Shown here one piece after another: positions 1-9,751 of a stretch of DNA of 64,000 nt (its first letter is position 1; the number at the start of each line of letters is the position of its first letter). The notes below the pieces were generated by a model that saw only the letters and a list, made by a program, of their open reading frames with translations, ran no database searches and was not told where the DNA came from. A program made the position numbers and the translations under genes. The DNA is from Stenotrophomonas bentonitica (lineage in GTDB: Bacteria; Pseudomonadota; Gammaproteobacteria; Xanthomonadales; Xanthomonadaceae): assembly GCF_013185915.1 (NCBI RefSeq), contig NZ_JAAZUH010000001.1, positions 1,426,001-1,490,000 of the forward strand, given 5' to 3'.

Positions 1-1729
1 CCTGCACGGTGAACTTGGACTTGCCCAGGCTGTCGCGGCGCGCGGTCGGCCGTGGCAGCACCGGTGCCGCCGGCTGGGTGGCGGCCCGTTCGGCCTCCAG
101 CAGCGCACGGCTGACCTGGTGCGGACCGGTGTCGCCGAGCGCGACCTGGATGTACAGGTCGTCCACGCTGTCGGCGTGGAACTTGCGCGTGGCGATGGAC
201 AGGTCGGCCTGCTGCAGCCCGAGCCGCTTCAGCTCGCGGTCGAGCAGGTCACGCCCGGCCTGCACGTTGCGCGCGCGGTCGAGCTTGTGGAACCAGCCAC
301 GCACCTTTTCGCGCGAGCGGTTGCTGGCCAGGTAGCCGTTGGACGCCAGCAGCCAGTCGCGGCGCGGGTCGGCCTCCTTGCCGGTGAGGATTTCCACGCG
401 GTCGCCACTGCGCAGCCGGTAGGTCAACGGCACGATGCGACCGTTGACCTTGGCGCCGCGGCAGCGGTGCCCGACCATGGTGTGCACGTGGTAGGCGAAA
501 TCCAGCGGCGTGGCGCCCTGCGGCAGGTCCATCACCTCGTCCTTGGGACTGAGCGCATAGACCCGGTCTTCGGTCAGCTCCGCATCCAGCGCGCCGGCCA
601 GTTCGCCACTGCTGCCGTCCTGCGATTGCTCCAGCAACTGGCGCATCCAGGTGATCTTGCGGTCGAAGGCTTTCTCCGCGCCCTTGCTGCCTTCCTTGTA
701 GCGCCAGTGCGCAGCCACGCCGAGCTCGGCCTGCGCATGCATGTCGTGGCTGCGGATCTGCACTTCGATGGTGCGCCCTTCCGGGCCGACCACGGCGGTG
801 TGCAGCGAACGGTAGTCGTTGGCCTTGGGCCGGGCGATGTAATCGTCGAACTCGCTGGGCACCGGTGCCCACAGCGAATGCACCACGCCCAGCGCGGCGT
901 AGCAGGCCGCCACGTCCTTGACCATCACCCGCACCGCGCGGATGTCGTACAGCTGTTCGTAGGCCAGCCGCTTCTTCTGCATCTTCCGCCAGATGCTGTA
1001 GATGTGCTTCGGACGCCCACTGACTTCGGCCTCGATGCCCTGCGCGAGCAGCTCGCGCGACAGCACCTTCTTGACGTGCTCGACGTAGCGCTCGCGTGCC
1101 AGCCGGGTTTCGTCGACTTCGCGCGCGATGCGCCGATAGGTCTCCGGCTCCAGGTGGCGGAACGCCAGGTCTTCCAGTTCCCACTTCAGCTGCCAGATGC
1201 CGAGCCGGTTGGCCAGCGGCGCATGGATGTCGCGGGTCAGCTGGGCCAGCGCACGGCGCTGTTCCTCGGGCAGGCGGTCGGCCGCGCGCATCCGCGCCAG
1301 CTGCCGGGCCAACAGGATCGGTACCACCCGCAGATCATGGATGATCGACAGCAGCAGCCGGCGCAGGCCTTCGCTGTTGCGCCCGGCGTCGCGTCCGGCA
1401 TGCAGCGCCCAGACCTGGTCGGCCGCATCCAGGCCGTCCAGCAGCCCGACCACAGCGGTCTTGTGGCTGCCCAGCGGCAACCCCTCCAGCCCGGCGCGCA
1501 GCCACGGCAGGTCGAACAGGAGCGCTGCCAGCAGCGCGCTGTCGTCGGCCGACAACAGGGCCAGCGCGTCGAGGGTGTCGCCCAGCACCGGCCACGGTGC
1601 GGCCTGGGTGTGGTCGGCGTCGTCGGCCTGCCAGCGCTGCAGCAGCGCGTCGCGCAGCACGGGGGGCAGCGCGGCGGCCGAGGGTCGGTTCAGCAGGCCA
1701 TCCAGGCCGGGGACGGAAGCGCGGTTCAC
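1..1729 (-). CDS. relA: RelA, (p)ppGpp synthetase I (3' end beyond window)
   Basis: RelA makes the alarmone (p)ppGpp from ATP and GTP/GDP on stalled ribosomes. About 576 N-terminal residues of an enzyme usually near 720 are present; the ACT region lies off the left edge. The pseudo-hydrolase domain has FDLPWL near residue 70 where bifunctional SpoT/Rel enzymes carry the HD..ED metal site, so hydrolysis is expected to be lost. The synthetase domain (about 230-350) has RPKANDYRSLHT and EVQIRS, and a TGS domain follows (about 390-450, FAYHVHTMVGHRC). The start is a GTG; a TAG lies 12 codons upstream in frame with no ATG between, and no strong SD is seen. It is divergent from the secreted protein gene at 1837. 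Confidence 0.93.
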   Translation of the reverse strand, partial: MNRASVPGLDGLLNRPSAAALPPVLRDALLQRWQADDADHTQAAPWPVLGDTLDALALLSADDSALLAALLFDLPWLRAGLEGLPLGSHKTAVVGLLDGLDAADQVWALHAGRDAGRNSEGLRRLLLSIIHDLRVVPILLARQLARMRAADRLPEEQRRALAQLTRDIHAPLANRLGIWQLKWELEDLAFRHLEPETYRRIAREVDETRLARERYVEHVKKVLSRELLAQGIEAEVSGRPKHIYSIWRKMQKKRLAYEQLYDIRAVRVMVKDVAACYAALGVVHSLWAPVPSEFDDYIARPKANDYRSLHTAVVGPEGRTIEVQIRSHDMHAQAELGVAAHWRYKEGSKGAEKAFDRKITWMRQLLEQSQDGSSGELAGALDAELTEDRVYALSPKDEVMDLPQGATPLDFAYHVHTMVGHRCRGAKVNGRIVPLTYRLRSGDRVEILTGKEADPRRDWLLASNGYLASNRSREKVRGWFHKLDRARNVQAGRDLLDRELKRLGLQQADLSIATRKFHADSVDDLYIQVALGDTGPHQVSRALLEAERAATQPAAPVLPRPTARRDSLGKSKFTVQ

Positions 1730-1836
1730 AGCATCATGCAGGAAAGACAGAGAGCCCTACACTAGCGCTGCTATCGTTGGCGGACAATCACAAACGTCGC
1801 CCGTACCTGTCACCGTTCAATCCCTGGAGAGCTGCC

Positions 1837-2373
1837 ATGCGTTTTACCCGTCTGAGGTTGTTGGCCTGTGCGGCCGTCCTGCTGGGCCTTTCCGGGCCCG
1901 CGCTCGCCCAGCGCATCGTCGGCGGCGACCTGCAGCAGCAGATGTCGCCGGCGGAGTTCAAGGCCGCTGGCCTGGACAAGCTCAGCCCGACCGAACTGGC
2001 CGCGCTCAACGGCTGGCTGCAGGGCAAGGTCGAGGCGGTCACGGCCGACGTGCGTGAGCAGGTCCGCGAGCAGGTCCGCGAAGAGGCCCGCGAGGAAGGC
2101 CGCCAGGAAGTCATCGTGAAGAACCGTGGGTTCTTCGACTTCGGCAGCAAGGAACCGATCGTCAGCACGCTCGAGGGCGAGTTCCGTGGCTTTGGCAAGG
2201 GCCGTCGCTACGTACTGGCCAACAAGCAGGAATGGGAGCAGAGCGACGACGTCACCCTGTCCGGCGTGCGCCGTACCAATCCCGAGGTGTCGATCACGCC
2301 GGGAATGGCGGGCGTATGGTACATGCAGGTCAAGGGCGCCAACACCCGCGCCAAGGTCCAGCGGGTCAAGTAA
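1837..2373 (+). CDS. Secreted hypothetical protein with charged helix
   Basis: This is a 178-residue protein of unknown function. Residues 1-24 form a Sec signal peptide ending PALA, with cleavage before Q25. Residues about 65-92 are a strongly charged helix with repeated VREQ/REE units (VREQVREQVREEAREEGRQE), probably a short coiled coil. The C-terminal half is rich in beta-prone sequence (GEFRGFGKGRRYVLANKQEW, then VWYMQVKG). The ATG was chosen because GGAG lies just upstream and the signal peptide starts there; the open frame extends further 5' without a signal. The gene ends in a hairpin shared with convergent hrpA. I do not recognise the family. Confidence 0.8.
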   Translation: MRFTRLRLLACAAVLLGLSGPALAQRIVGGDLQQQMSPAEFKAAGLDKLSPTELAALNGWLQGKVEAVTADVREQVREQVREEAREEGRQEVIVKNRGFFDFGSKEPIVSTLEGEFRGFGKGRRYVLANKQEWEQSDDVTLSGVRRTNPEVSITPGMAGVWYMQVKGANTRAKVQRVK

Positions 2374-2381
2374 ATCCGTGC

Positions 2382-2406
2382 GCCCCGTGCCGCATTGGCA
2401 CGGGGC
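2382..2406. terminator. Bidirectional hairpin between convergent genes
   Basis: A perfect 10-bp stem (GCCCCGTGCC / GGCACGGGGC) with a 5-nt loop lies between the stops of the secreted protein gene (+) and hrpA (-). There is no long T tract, so it is a terminator by position and stem strength only. Confidence 0.6.
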
Positions 2407-2415
2407 GACCGCACA

Positions 2416-5400
2416 TCAGGCCTGGCGCAGCGCCGCCACGCGCTGGGCCAGTTTCTTGGCGGAAATGCCGGTTTTCGCGCCGAGCTCCTGCGCGAACAAC
2501 GACACCCGCAGTTCTTCCAGGTCCCAACGCAGGGCCTGCCACTGCGGGCGCTCGCGCAGGCCACGGGCCTGCGCTTCATCCAGCGCATCCAGGAACGGCC
2601 GCAGCTCCAGCATCCGCGCCTGGTCGCGCGGCGGATCGCGCTTGGCGCGTTCGCTGCGCAGGATCATCGCGCGCAGGTAGCGCGGGTACTGCGCCAGCGC
2701 ATCGGCTGGCGTTTCGCGCAGGAAGCCCGGGTGGACCAGCGACGCGAGCTGCTGCTCCAGGTCGTCCAGATTGCCACGCGCCCAGCCCATCAACGGCGCC
2801 TCCAGCAGCGGCTTGAGTTCGGCCACATGGCCCAGGATGTTCTCGGCCAGCTTCAGCCGCGCCATCGCCTCGCCGAACAGTTCGCGGCCGGCGGCGTCGC
2901 GCCGTTTGGCGAACGTGCCCGGATCGCGGATCTCGCCCAGGCCCTCGGCCAGCACGGCATTCATCGCCGCATCGACGAGGTCGCCGCGCAGGCGCTCCTG
3001 CGACTCGATCGCCGCATACAGCAGCCCGGTCTTGGGCGGCACCGGCAGCTGCTTGCGCGCCTGCTTGGCCTTGTCGGCCAGCGCGATCTCCAGCAGGCGG
3101 CGCACGCCGCGCGGATGCTGTTCCAGCGCTTCGTTGCGGTCGGCGAAGATCCGCAGCGAGGCGGTCTCGCCCGCATCGACCAGGGCCGGATAGGCCGGCA
3201 CGCCGGCTTCGCCGGGCACCTGCAGCGGGATCGCGGCGGCCGGGAACTCGCGCAGCCCTTCGGCCGCGAGCGCGCGCCCGGCGCGCTGCGCGAACGCATC
3301 GCCGGCCTGCTCGCCGAAGCGCGCGCGCAGCGCGTCCAGGTCGCGGGAGGTGGCCAGCAGCTTGCCCTGCGCATCGTGCAGCCGCAGGTTCATGCGCAGG
3401 TGCGCGTCCAGCGCGGTTTCGTCGAAGTCCAGCGCACTCACCTGCGCACCGGTGGCACGCGACAGGAAACGCGCCAGCTCACCGCGCAGGTCGTCTGCGG
3501 TCGGCGCCGGGAACGCTTCGGCGAAGGCACGGCCGAAGTCTGGCGCCGGCACGTAGTTGCGGCGCATCGCCTTGGGCAGGCTGCGGATCAGCGCCGAGGC
3601 CTTGTCGGCCACGAAGCCCGGCGCCAGCCACGACAGCCGCGCCGGGTCCAGCGCGTTGAGCAGGTGCAGCGGCACGTCCAGGCTGACGCCGTCGTCCTCG
3701 CTGCCCGGCTCGAAGCGGTAGTGCAGCGCCAGCCGCGCGTCGCCCAGCGGCAGGTACTTGGGATACCGCTCGGCATCGCTGCCCTCGCCGGGCAGCAGAT
3801 CGCCCAGCGACCACGCCAGCGCGCGCCGTTTTTCCGGGGCCAGGCCCTTCCACCACGCATCCAGGCCGGTGGCCGAGTGGATCTCGGCCGGAATCCGGTC
3901 CAGATACCAGCGGGCCTGCCAGTCCTCGTCGGCGACGATGCCGGCGCGGCGCAGCTTGGCTTCTTCCTCGCGCGCCTGCTCCAGCACCTTCAGGTTGTCG
4001 GCGATGACGCTGGCGCGGGTGTTGATCTCACCACTCACCAGTGCCTGGCGCACAAAGATGTCGTGCGCTTCGCCCGGCGCGATGCGACCGTAATGCACCG
4101 GCTTCTTCGGTGCCAGCACCAGCCCGAACAGGCTGATCTGCTCCGAGGCCAGCACCTGGCCCTGCGCGCGCGACCAGTGCGGGTCGAAGTGTTTGCGCAG
4201 CAGCAGGTGCGGCAGTTCGGCGATCACCCAGTCCGGCTCGATCGCGGCGTTGGTGAGGCCCCACACCTTCTGGGTGTCCAGCAGGGTGGCGGCCAGCAGC
4301 CACGGCGGCGGACGCTTGGCCATCACCGAGCCCGGGAACGGCAGGAAACGGCGCTGGCGCGGGGCCAGGAAGTCGCCCTTGTCGCTGCGGTGGCCGACCT
4401 GGGTGGGCAGGCCGGCGATCAACGCGCGGTGCAGGGTCTGGTAGGCGTTGGCGCGGACGCGTTCGCTGAAACCGGCGCGCGCATCCTCGGCGGGTGCAGG
4501 CGCAGCGGCGGGCGCGGCGGCGGCGGGCGTTTCGCTCTTGCCCTCACGGGCCAGCCGCGCGGCTCGGTGCTGCTGGCCACGGGTGGCCTTGGCCTTGGCC
4601 GCGTCATCGCGTGCCGGCGCCGGCGCCGACGAGCCGGCCAGCAGCGGCGCCATCGCGGTGTCCACCGGCTCCTCGTTCCAGCCCAGTTCCTCGCACAGCA
4701 CGCGCAGCTGGCGGTGCAGCTCGCGCCACTCGCGCATGCGCAGGAAGCCGAGGAAGTGGCGTTCGCACCAGCCACGCAGCTTGGACTGGGTGAGGTCTTC
4801 GTGGGCTTGGCGATAGCCTTCCCACAGGCGCAGCACGCCAACGAACTCCGAACGCCCGTCGGCAAACAGTGCATGCGCGTTGTCGGCGGCGGCGCGGGCC
4901 TCGGGCGGGCGCTCACGCGGGTCCTGGATGCCCAGGAACGAGGCGATCACCAGCATCGGCCGCAGGCAGCCCTGCGCCTGCGCGGCCACCAGCATGCGCG
5001 CCAGCTTGACGTCCACCGGCAGCCGCGCCATCTGCCGCCCGATCGGGGTCAGGCGGCGCTCGGCATCCACCGCACCCAGTTCGCCCAGCTGCTGCCAGCC
5101 GTCGGCGATGGCGCGCTCATCCGGCGCTTCCAGGAACGGGAAATCCTCGATCCGGCCCAGGCCCAGCTGCAGCATCCGCAGGATCACCCCGGACAGGCTG
5201 GAGCGGCGGATTTCCGGGTCGGTGAATTCGGCGCGCGACTGGAAATCGGCCTCCGAATACAGGCGGTAGCAGATGCCTTCGGACACACGCCCGCAGCGAC
5301 CCTTGCGCTGGTTGGCGCTGGCCTGCGAGATGTCCTCGATATGCAGCCGGTCCAGCTTCTGGCGCGGGCTGTAGCGCTTGACCCGGGCCAGGCCGGGGTC

Positions 5401-6519
5401 GATCACGTAGCGGATGCGCGGCACCGTGAGCGAGGTTTCGGCCACGTTGGTGGCCAGCACGATGCGGCGCTTGCTGCCCGGGTTGAACACCAGGTCCTGG
5501 TCCTTCACCGACAGTCGCGCATACAGCGGCAGCACGTCGGTTTCGCGGTACTTGCGCCGCTCCAGCGCCTGGTGCGCGTCGCGGATCTCGCGCTCGCCCG
5601 GGAAGAACAGCAGGATGTCGCCGCGCGGGTCGCTGCGGGTGATCTCGTCCACCGCGGCCACCACCGCATCGTTGACGGTGCGCTCGCCGTCGCGGCCGCC
5701 GTCCGCATCGCCGCCGCCCTCGCCTTCCAGCGGGCGGTAGCGCACTTCCACCGGGAAGGTGCGGCCTTCCACACTGATCACCGGCGCATCGTCGAAATGC
5801 TGGGCGAAACGCGAGGTGTCGATGGTCGCCGAGGTGACGATCAGCTTGAGGTCCGGACGCTTGCGCAGCAGCTGCTTGAGGTAGCCGAGCAGGAAGTCGA
5901 TGTTGAGGCTGCGCTCGTGCGCTTCGTCGACGATCAGCGTGTCGTACTGCGACAACCAGCGGTCGCTGCTGATTTCCGCCAGCAGGATGCCGTCGGTCAT
6001 GAACTTGATGCGGGTGTCATCGCCGACCCGGTCGGTGAAGCGCACCTGGTAGCCGACCGTAGCGCCGAGTTCGGAATGCAGTTCCTGCGCCACGCGCGTG
6101 GCCACCGCACGTGCGGCAATCCGTCGCGGCTGGGTGCAGCCGATCATGCCGGCCACGCCGCGCCCGGCGGCCAGGCACAGCTTGGGCAGCTGGGTGGTCT
6201 TGCCCGAGCCGGTTTCGCCGGCGATCACCACCACCTGGTGGTCGCGGATCAGCGCGGTGATGCGCTCGGCTTCACGCGCAATCGGCAGGCTGTCGTCCAG
6301 AGTAATCGATGGCAGGTTCTGCGCCCGCGCCTGGCGCCGCTGTACCGAGGCCTGCAGCGCCTGTTCGAAGGCCGCCGCAACGCCCGCATCGGCCGGCTTG
6401 GCACGCAGGCGCGAGAGCAGGCCGAGCAGACGACCGCGGTCCCGGCTCATGGCCCCGTCAATGGCGGCCTGCTGCGAAGAGAAGGACGAAGCGGCAGGTT
6501 GTTTGATAGCTGTCATCAA
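2416..6519 (-). CDS. hrpA: ATP-dependent RNA helicase HrpA (DEAH box)
   Basis: This 1367-residue DEAH-box helicase is cytoplasmic and likely acts on RNA and stalled ribosomes; E. coli HrpA is about 1300 residues. Visible motifs are GETGSGKTTQLPK (motif I, about residue 100), VDEAHERSLNIDF (motif II), VTSATID (III) and NQRKGRCGR (VI). The long C-terminal half matches the HrpA-specific DUF3418 region. An Ala/Pro/Lys-rich insert near residues 620-690 looks like a flexible linker. Met1-Met2 is taken as the start; a later Met (MSRDRGRL, residue 24) is a possible alternative. The gene is divergent from dps across 86 bp. Confidence 0.95.
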   Translation of the reverse strand: MMTAIKQPAASSFSSQQAAIDGAMSRDRGRLLGLLSRLRAKPADAGVAAAFEQALQASVQRRQARAQNLPSITLDDSLPIAREAERITALIRDHQVVVIAGETGSGKTTQLPKLCLAAGRGVAGMIGCTQPRRIAARAVATRVAQELHSELGATVGYQVRFTDRVGDDTRIKFMTDGILLAEISSDRWLSQYDTLIVDEAHERSLNIDFLLGYLKQLLRKRPDLKLIVTSATIDTSRFAQHFDDAPVISVEGRTFPVEVRYRPLEGEGGGDADGGRDGERTVNDAVVAAVDEITRSDPRGDILLFFPGEREIRDAHQALERRKYRETDVLPLYARLSVKDQDLVFNPGSKRRIVLATNVAETSLTVPRIRYVIDPGLARVKRYSPRQKLDRLHIEDISQASANQRKGRCGRVSEGICYRLYSEADFQSRAEFTDPEIRRSSLSGVILRMLQLGLGRIEDFPFLEAPDERAIADGWQQLGELGAVDAERRLTPIGRQMARLPVDVKLARMLVAAQAQGCLRPMLVIASFLGIQDPRERPPEARAAADNAHALFADGRSEFVGVLRLWEGYRQAHEDLTQSKLRGWCERHFLGFLRMREWRELHRQLRVLCEELGWNEEPVDTAMAPLLAGSSAPAPARDDAAKAKATRGQQHRAARLAREGKSETPAAAAPAAAPAPAEDARAGFSERVRANAYQTLHRALIAGLPTQVGHRSDKGDFLAPRQRRFLPFPGSVMAKRPPPWLLAATLLDTQKVWGLTNAAIEPDWVIAELPHLLLRKHFDPHWSRAQGQVLASEQISLFGLVLAPKKPVHYGRIAPGEAHDIFVRQALVSGEINTRASVIADNLKVLEQAREEEAKLRRAGIVADEDWQARWYLDRIPAEIHSATGLDAWWKGLAPEKRRALAWSLGDLLPGEGSDAERYPKYLPLGDARLALHYRFEPGSEDDGVSLDVPLHLLNALDPARLSWLAPGFVADKASALIRSLPKAMRRNYVPAPDFGRAFAEAFPAPTADDLRGELARFLSRATGAQVSALDFDETALDAHLRMNLRLHDAQGKLLATSRDLDALRARFGEQAGDAFAQRAGRALAAEGLREFPAAAIPLQVPGEAGVPAYPALVDAGETASLRIFADRNEALEQHPRGVRRLLEIALADKAKQARKQLPVPPKTGLLYAAIESQERLRGDLVDAAMNAVLAEGLGEIRDPGTFAKRRDAAGRELFGEAMARLKLAENILGHVAELKPLLEAPLMGWARGNLDDLEQQLASLVHPGFLRETPADALAQYPRYLRAMILRSERAKRDPPRDQARMLELRPFLDALDEAQARGLRERPQWQALRWDLEELRVSLFAQELGAKTGISAKKLAQRVAALRQA

Positions 6520-6605
6520 TCGAATCGTTTAATACGTATGAGTACTACTGAAGGTTAGTCTGATCTATTGTGAAGACCATCCACTCCACGAAGAGGAACT
6601 CCCCC

Positions 6606-7163
6606 ATGGCGAAGACCAAATCCCCGGCCAAGCCCAAGGCCACCAAGCAGAAGCTGGCTGCCTCGACCCCGTCCCTGCCGGCGGCGCCCTCGGCCCCGAA
6701 CATCGATATCGGGATCAAGGTGGGCGATCGCAAGAAGATTGCCGACGGGCTGGCGGCCTTCCAGGCGGACGCGTTCACGCTCTACCTGAAGACCCACAAT
6801 TTCCACTGGAACGTGACCGGCTCGATGTTCAACTCGCTGCATGTCATGTTCGAAACCCAGTACACCGAGCAGTGGGCGGCCCTGGACGACGTGGCCGAGC
6901 GCATCCGCGCCCTGGGCTTCAACGCCCCCGGCTCGTACCGCGAGTTCGCCGCCCTGACCTCGATCGCCGAGGAACCGGGCCTGACCAACAGCGCCGACTG
7001 GCGTGAAATGGTACGCCAGTTGGTGGTTGCCAACGAGGCCGTGTGCCGGACCGCCCGCAAAGTGCTCGACGTGGCCGACGACGCCCCGACCGAGGACCTG
7101 ATGACCCAGCGCCTGCAGACGCATGAGAAGTACGCCTGGATGTTGCGCTCCCTGCTGCAGTAA
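6606..7163 (+). CDS. dps: Dps family DNA-protecting ferritin
   Basis: This 185-residue miniferritin of the Dps family oxidises and stores iron and shields DNA in starvation or oxidative stress. The helix with KTHNFHWNVTGSMFNSLH (about residues 62-80), followed by D and E residues in EQWAALDDVAERI, carries the inter-subunit ferroxidase ligands (H, D, E). The first ~30 residues form a Lys/Pro/Ala-rich tail (KTKSPAKPKATKQKL), typical of DNA-binding tails. The ATG is chosen for the SD GAGGAA 8 bases upstream; an earlier in-frame start lacks one. The gene stands alone and hairpins follow its stop. Confidence 0.92.
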   Translation: MAKTKSPAKPKATKQKLAASTPSLPAAPSAPNIDIGIKVGDRKKIADGLAAFQADAFTLYLKTHNFHWNVTGSMFNSLHVMFETQYTEQWAALDDVAERIRALGFNAPGSYREFAALTSIAEEPGLTNSADWREMVRQLVVANEAVCRTARKVLDVADDAPTEDLMTQRLQTHEKYAWMLRSLLQ

Positions 7164-7170
7164 TCCCTCT

Positions 7171-7220
7171 GGGGCTTTGCCCCTGCGGGATTTCCAAGGT
7201 TCCGCTCCGCGAAACCTTGG
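7171..7220 (+). terminator. Two hairpins after dps
   Basis: Directly after the dps stop lie GGGGC-TTT-GCCCC (7171-7183) and then a stem CCAAGGTT/AACCTTGG (7194-7220). Neither has a T run; they are likely the dps terminator by position. Confidence 0.45.
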
Positions 7221-7264
7221 ACCCTGCACAAGTCGCCGGCCACAGCCCCCGCGCCTGTCGGCGC

Positions 7265-7287
7265 GCCCCCCTTGACTCAAGGGGGGC
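7265..7287. repeat. Perfect 11-bp inverted repeat around a single base
   Basis: The arms GCCCCCCTTGA and TCAAGGGGGGC are exact complements with one C between them, in the 209-bp gap between dps and recQ. The unit does not begin with GTAG, so it is not one of the REP elements listed elsewhere. It could be a terminator, a protein-binding site or another short repeat family. Confidence 0.5.
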
Positions 7288-7372
7288 TCCTCGGCCGAAT
7301 GGTCTCCCACCCACGTTCAGATCCGGCATTGGATGACCCGCGTCCAGTCGCGCTGGCCTGTAAACTAGCGCG

Positions 7373-9175
<1,803 letters not shown>

Positions 9176-9267
9176 TGCCGCTGCGCCCTGCCAGACCCAC
9201 GTCCAGACTTGAACCTGCCGTTCAGGCAGGGGTGCGCACACACCGCGTTGCCGGTAAGGTGGCGCCC

Positions 9268-9654
9268 ATGTCTGCCGGTGGCCTGCTCCTGCGCGTGGTC
9301 TTGATGCTCAGCCTGTTGCTCAACGGGCTGAACGCGGCCATGGCCGGGCCCATGGTGCTGGAAATGGCGCAGGCGCCCGCCGTGCAGCAGGCCGCCGCGC
9401 CGCCCTGCCACGGCGAAGGCCACGCGGCCCTGCCCACCGCCCCCACCGGGACCGACGACACCCAGGCCCCTGATGACAGCGAGCACTGCAAGATCAAGGA
9501 CTGCCTGCGCAACTGCGCCCAGCAGCCCAGCCTGACCGCGCAGATAGCCTGGCTTCCCCTCCCCCCGCCGCTGTTCCAGGCGCCGTTGCCGGTCGCGTCC
9601 TCCCGCCTGCCCAGCCTGCCGCTGGACCGGATCACCCGCCCTCCCATCGCCTGA
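9268..9654 (+). CDS. copL: CopL-family copper-responsive regulatory protein
   Basis: This 128-residue protein sits immediately upstream of copA-copB. In Xanthomonas, copL is required for copper-induced expression of copAB; the mechanism is not settled. A hydrophobic signal or anchor is visible at residues 5-24 (LLLRVVLMLSLLLNGLNAAMA). Candidate metal ligands follow: PPCHGEGH, SEHCKIKDCLRNC. The start is the ATG opening MSAGG; the frame is open 31 codons further back into the recQ stop, but without a signal peptide there. The 92-bp leader holds a small stem-loop (CCTGCC/GGCAGG, 9214-9230). Assignment rests on context, Cys/His pattern and signal, and the sequence is low in hallmark motifs. Confidence 0.82.
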   Translation: MSAGGLLLRVVLMLSLLLNGLNAAMAGPMVLEMAQAPAVQQAAAPPCHGEGHAALPTAPTGTDDTQAPDDSEHCKIKDCLRNCAQQPSLTAQIAWLPLPPPLFQAPLPVASSRLPSLPLDRITRPPIA

Positions 9655-9751
9655 GCGCGCGTTCACCACGAACGCCTGCGTAACGCGATGCCGTGCTCCT
9701 GCACGCGCGTCCTGTCGGCACCTGTGCGTGCCCTTTGGATCCGGAGTTGCA

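Noticed and set aside
2395..6558. Plus-strand open frame of 1387 codons opposite hrpA
   Set aside because: It is the complement of hrpA, has no domain-like sequence, and is open because of high GC third positions. The same holds for the long frames opposite recQ, tolA, kup, ybaL, clpB and the NCS2 gene.
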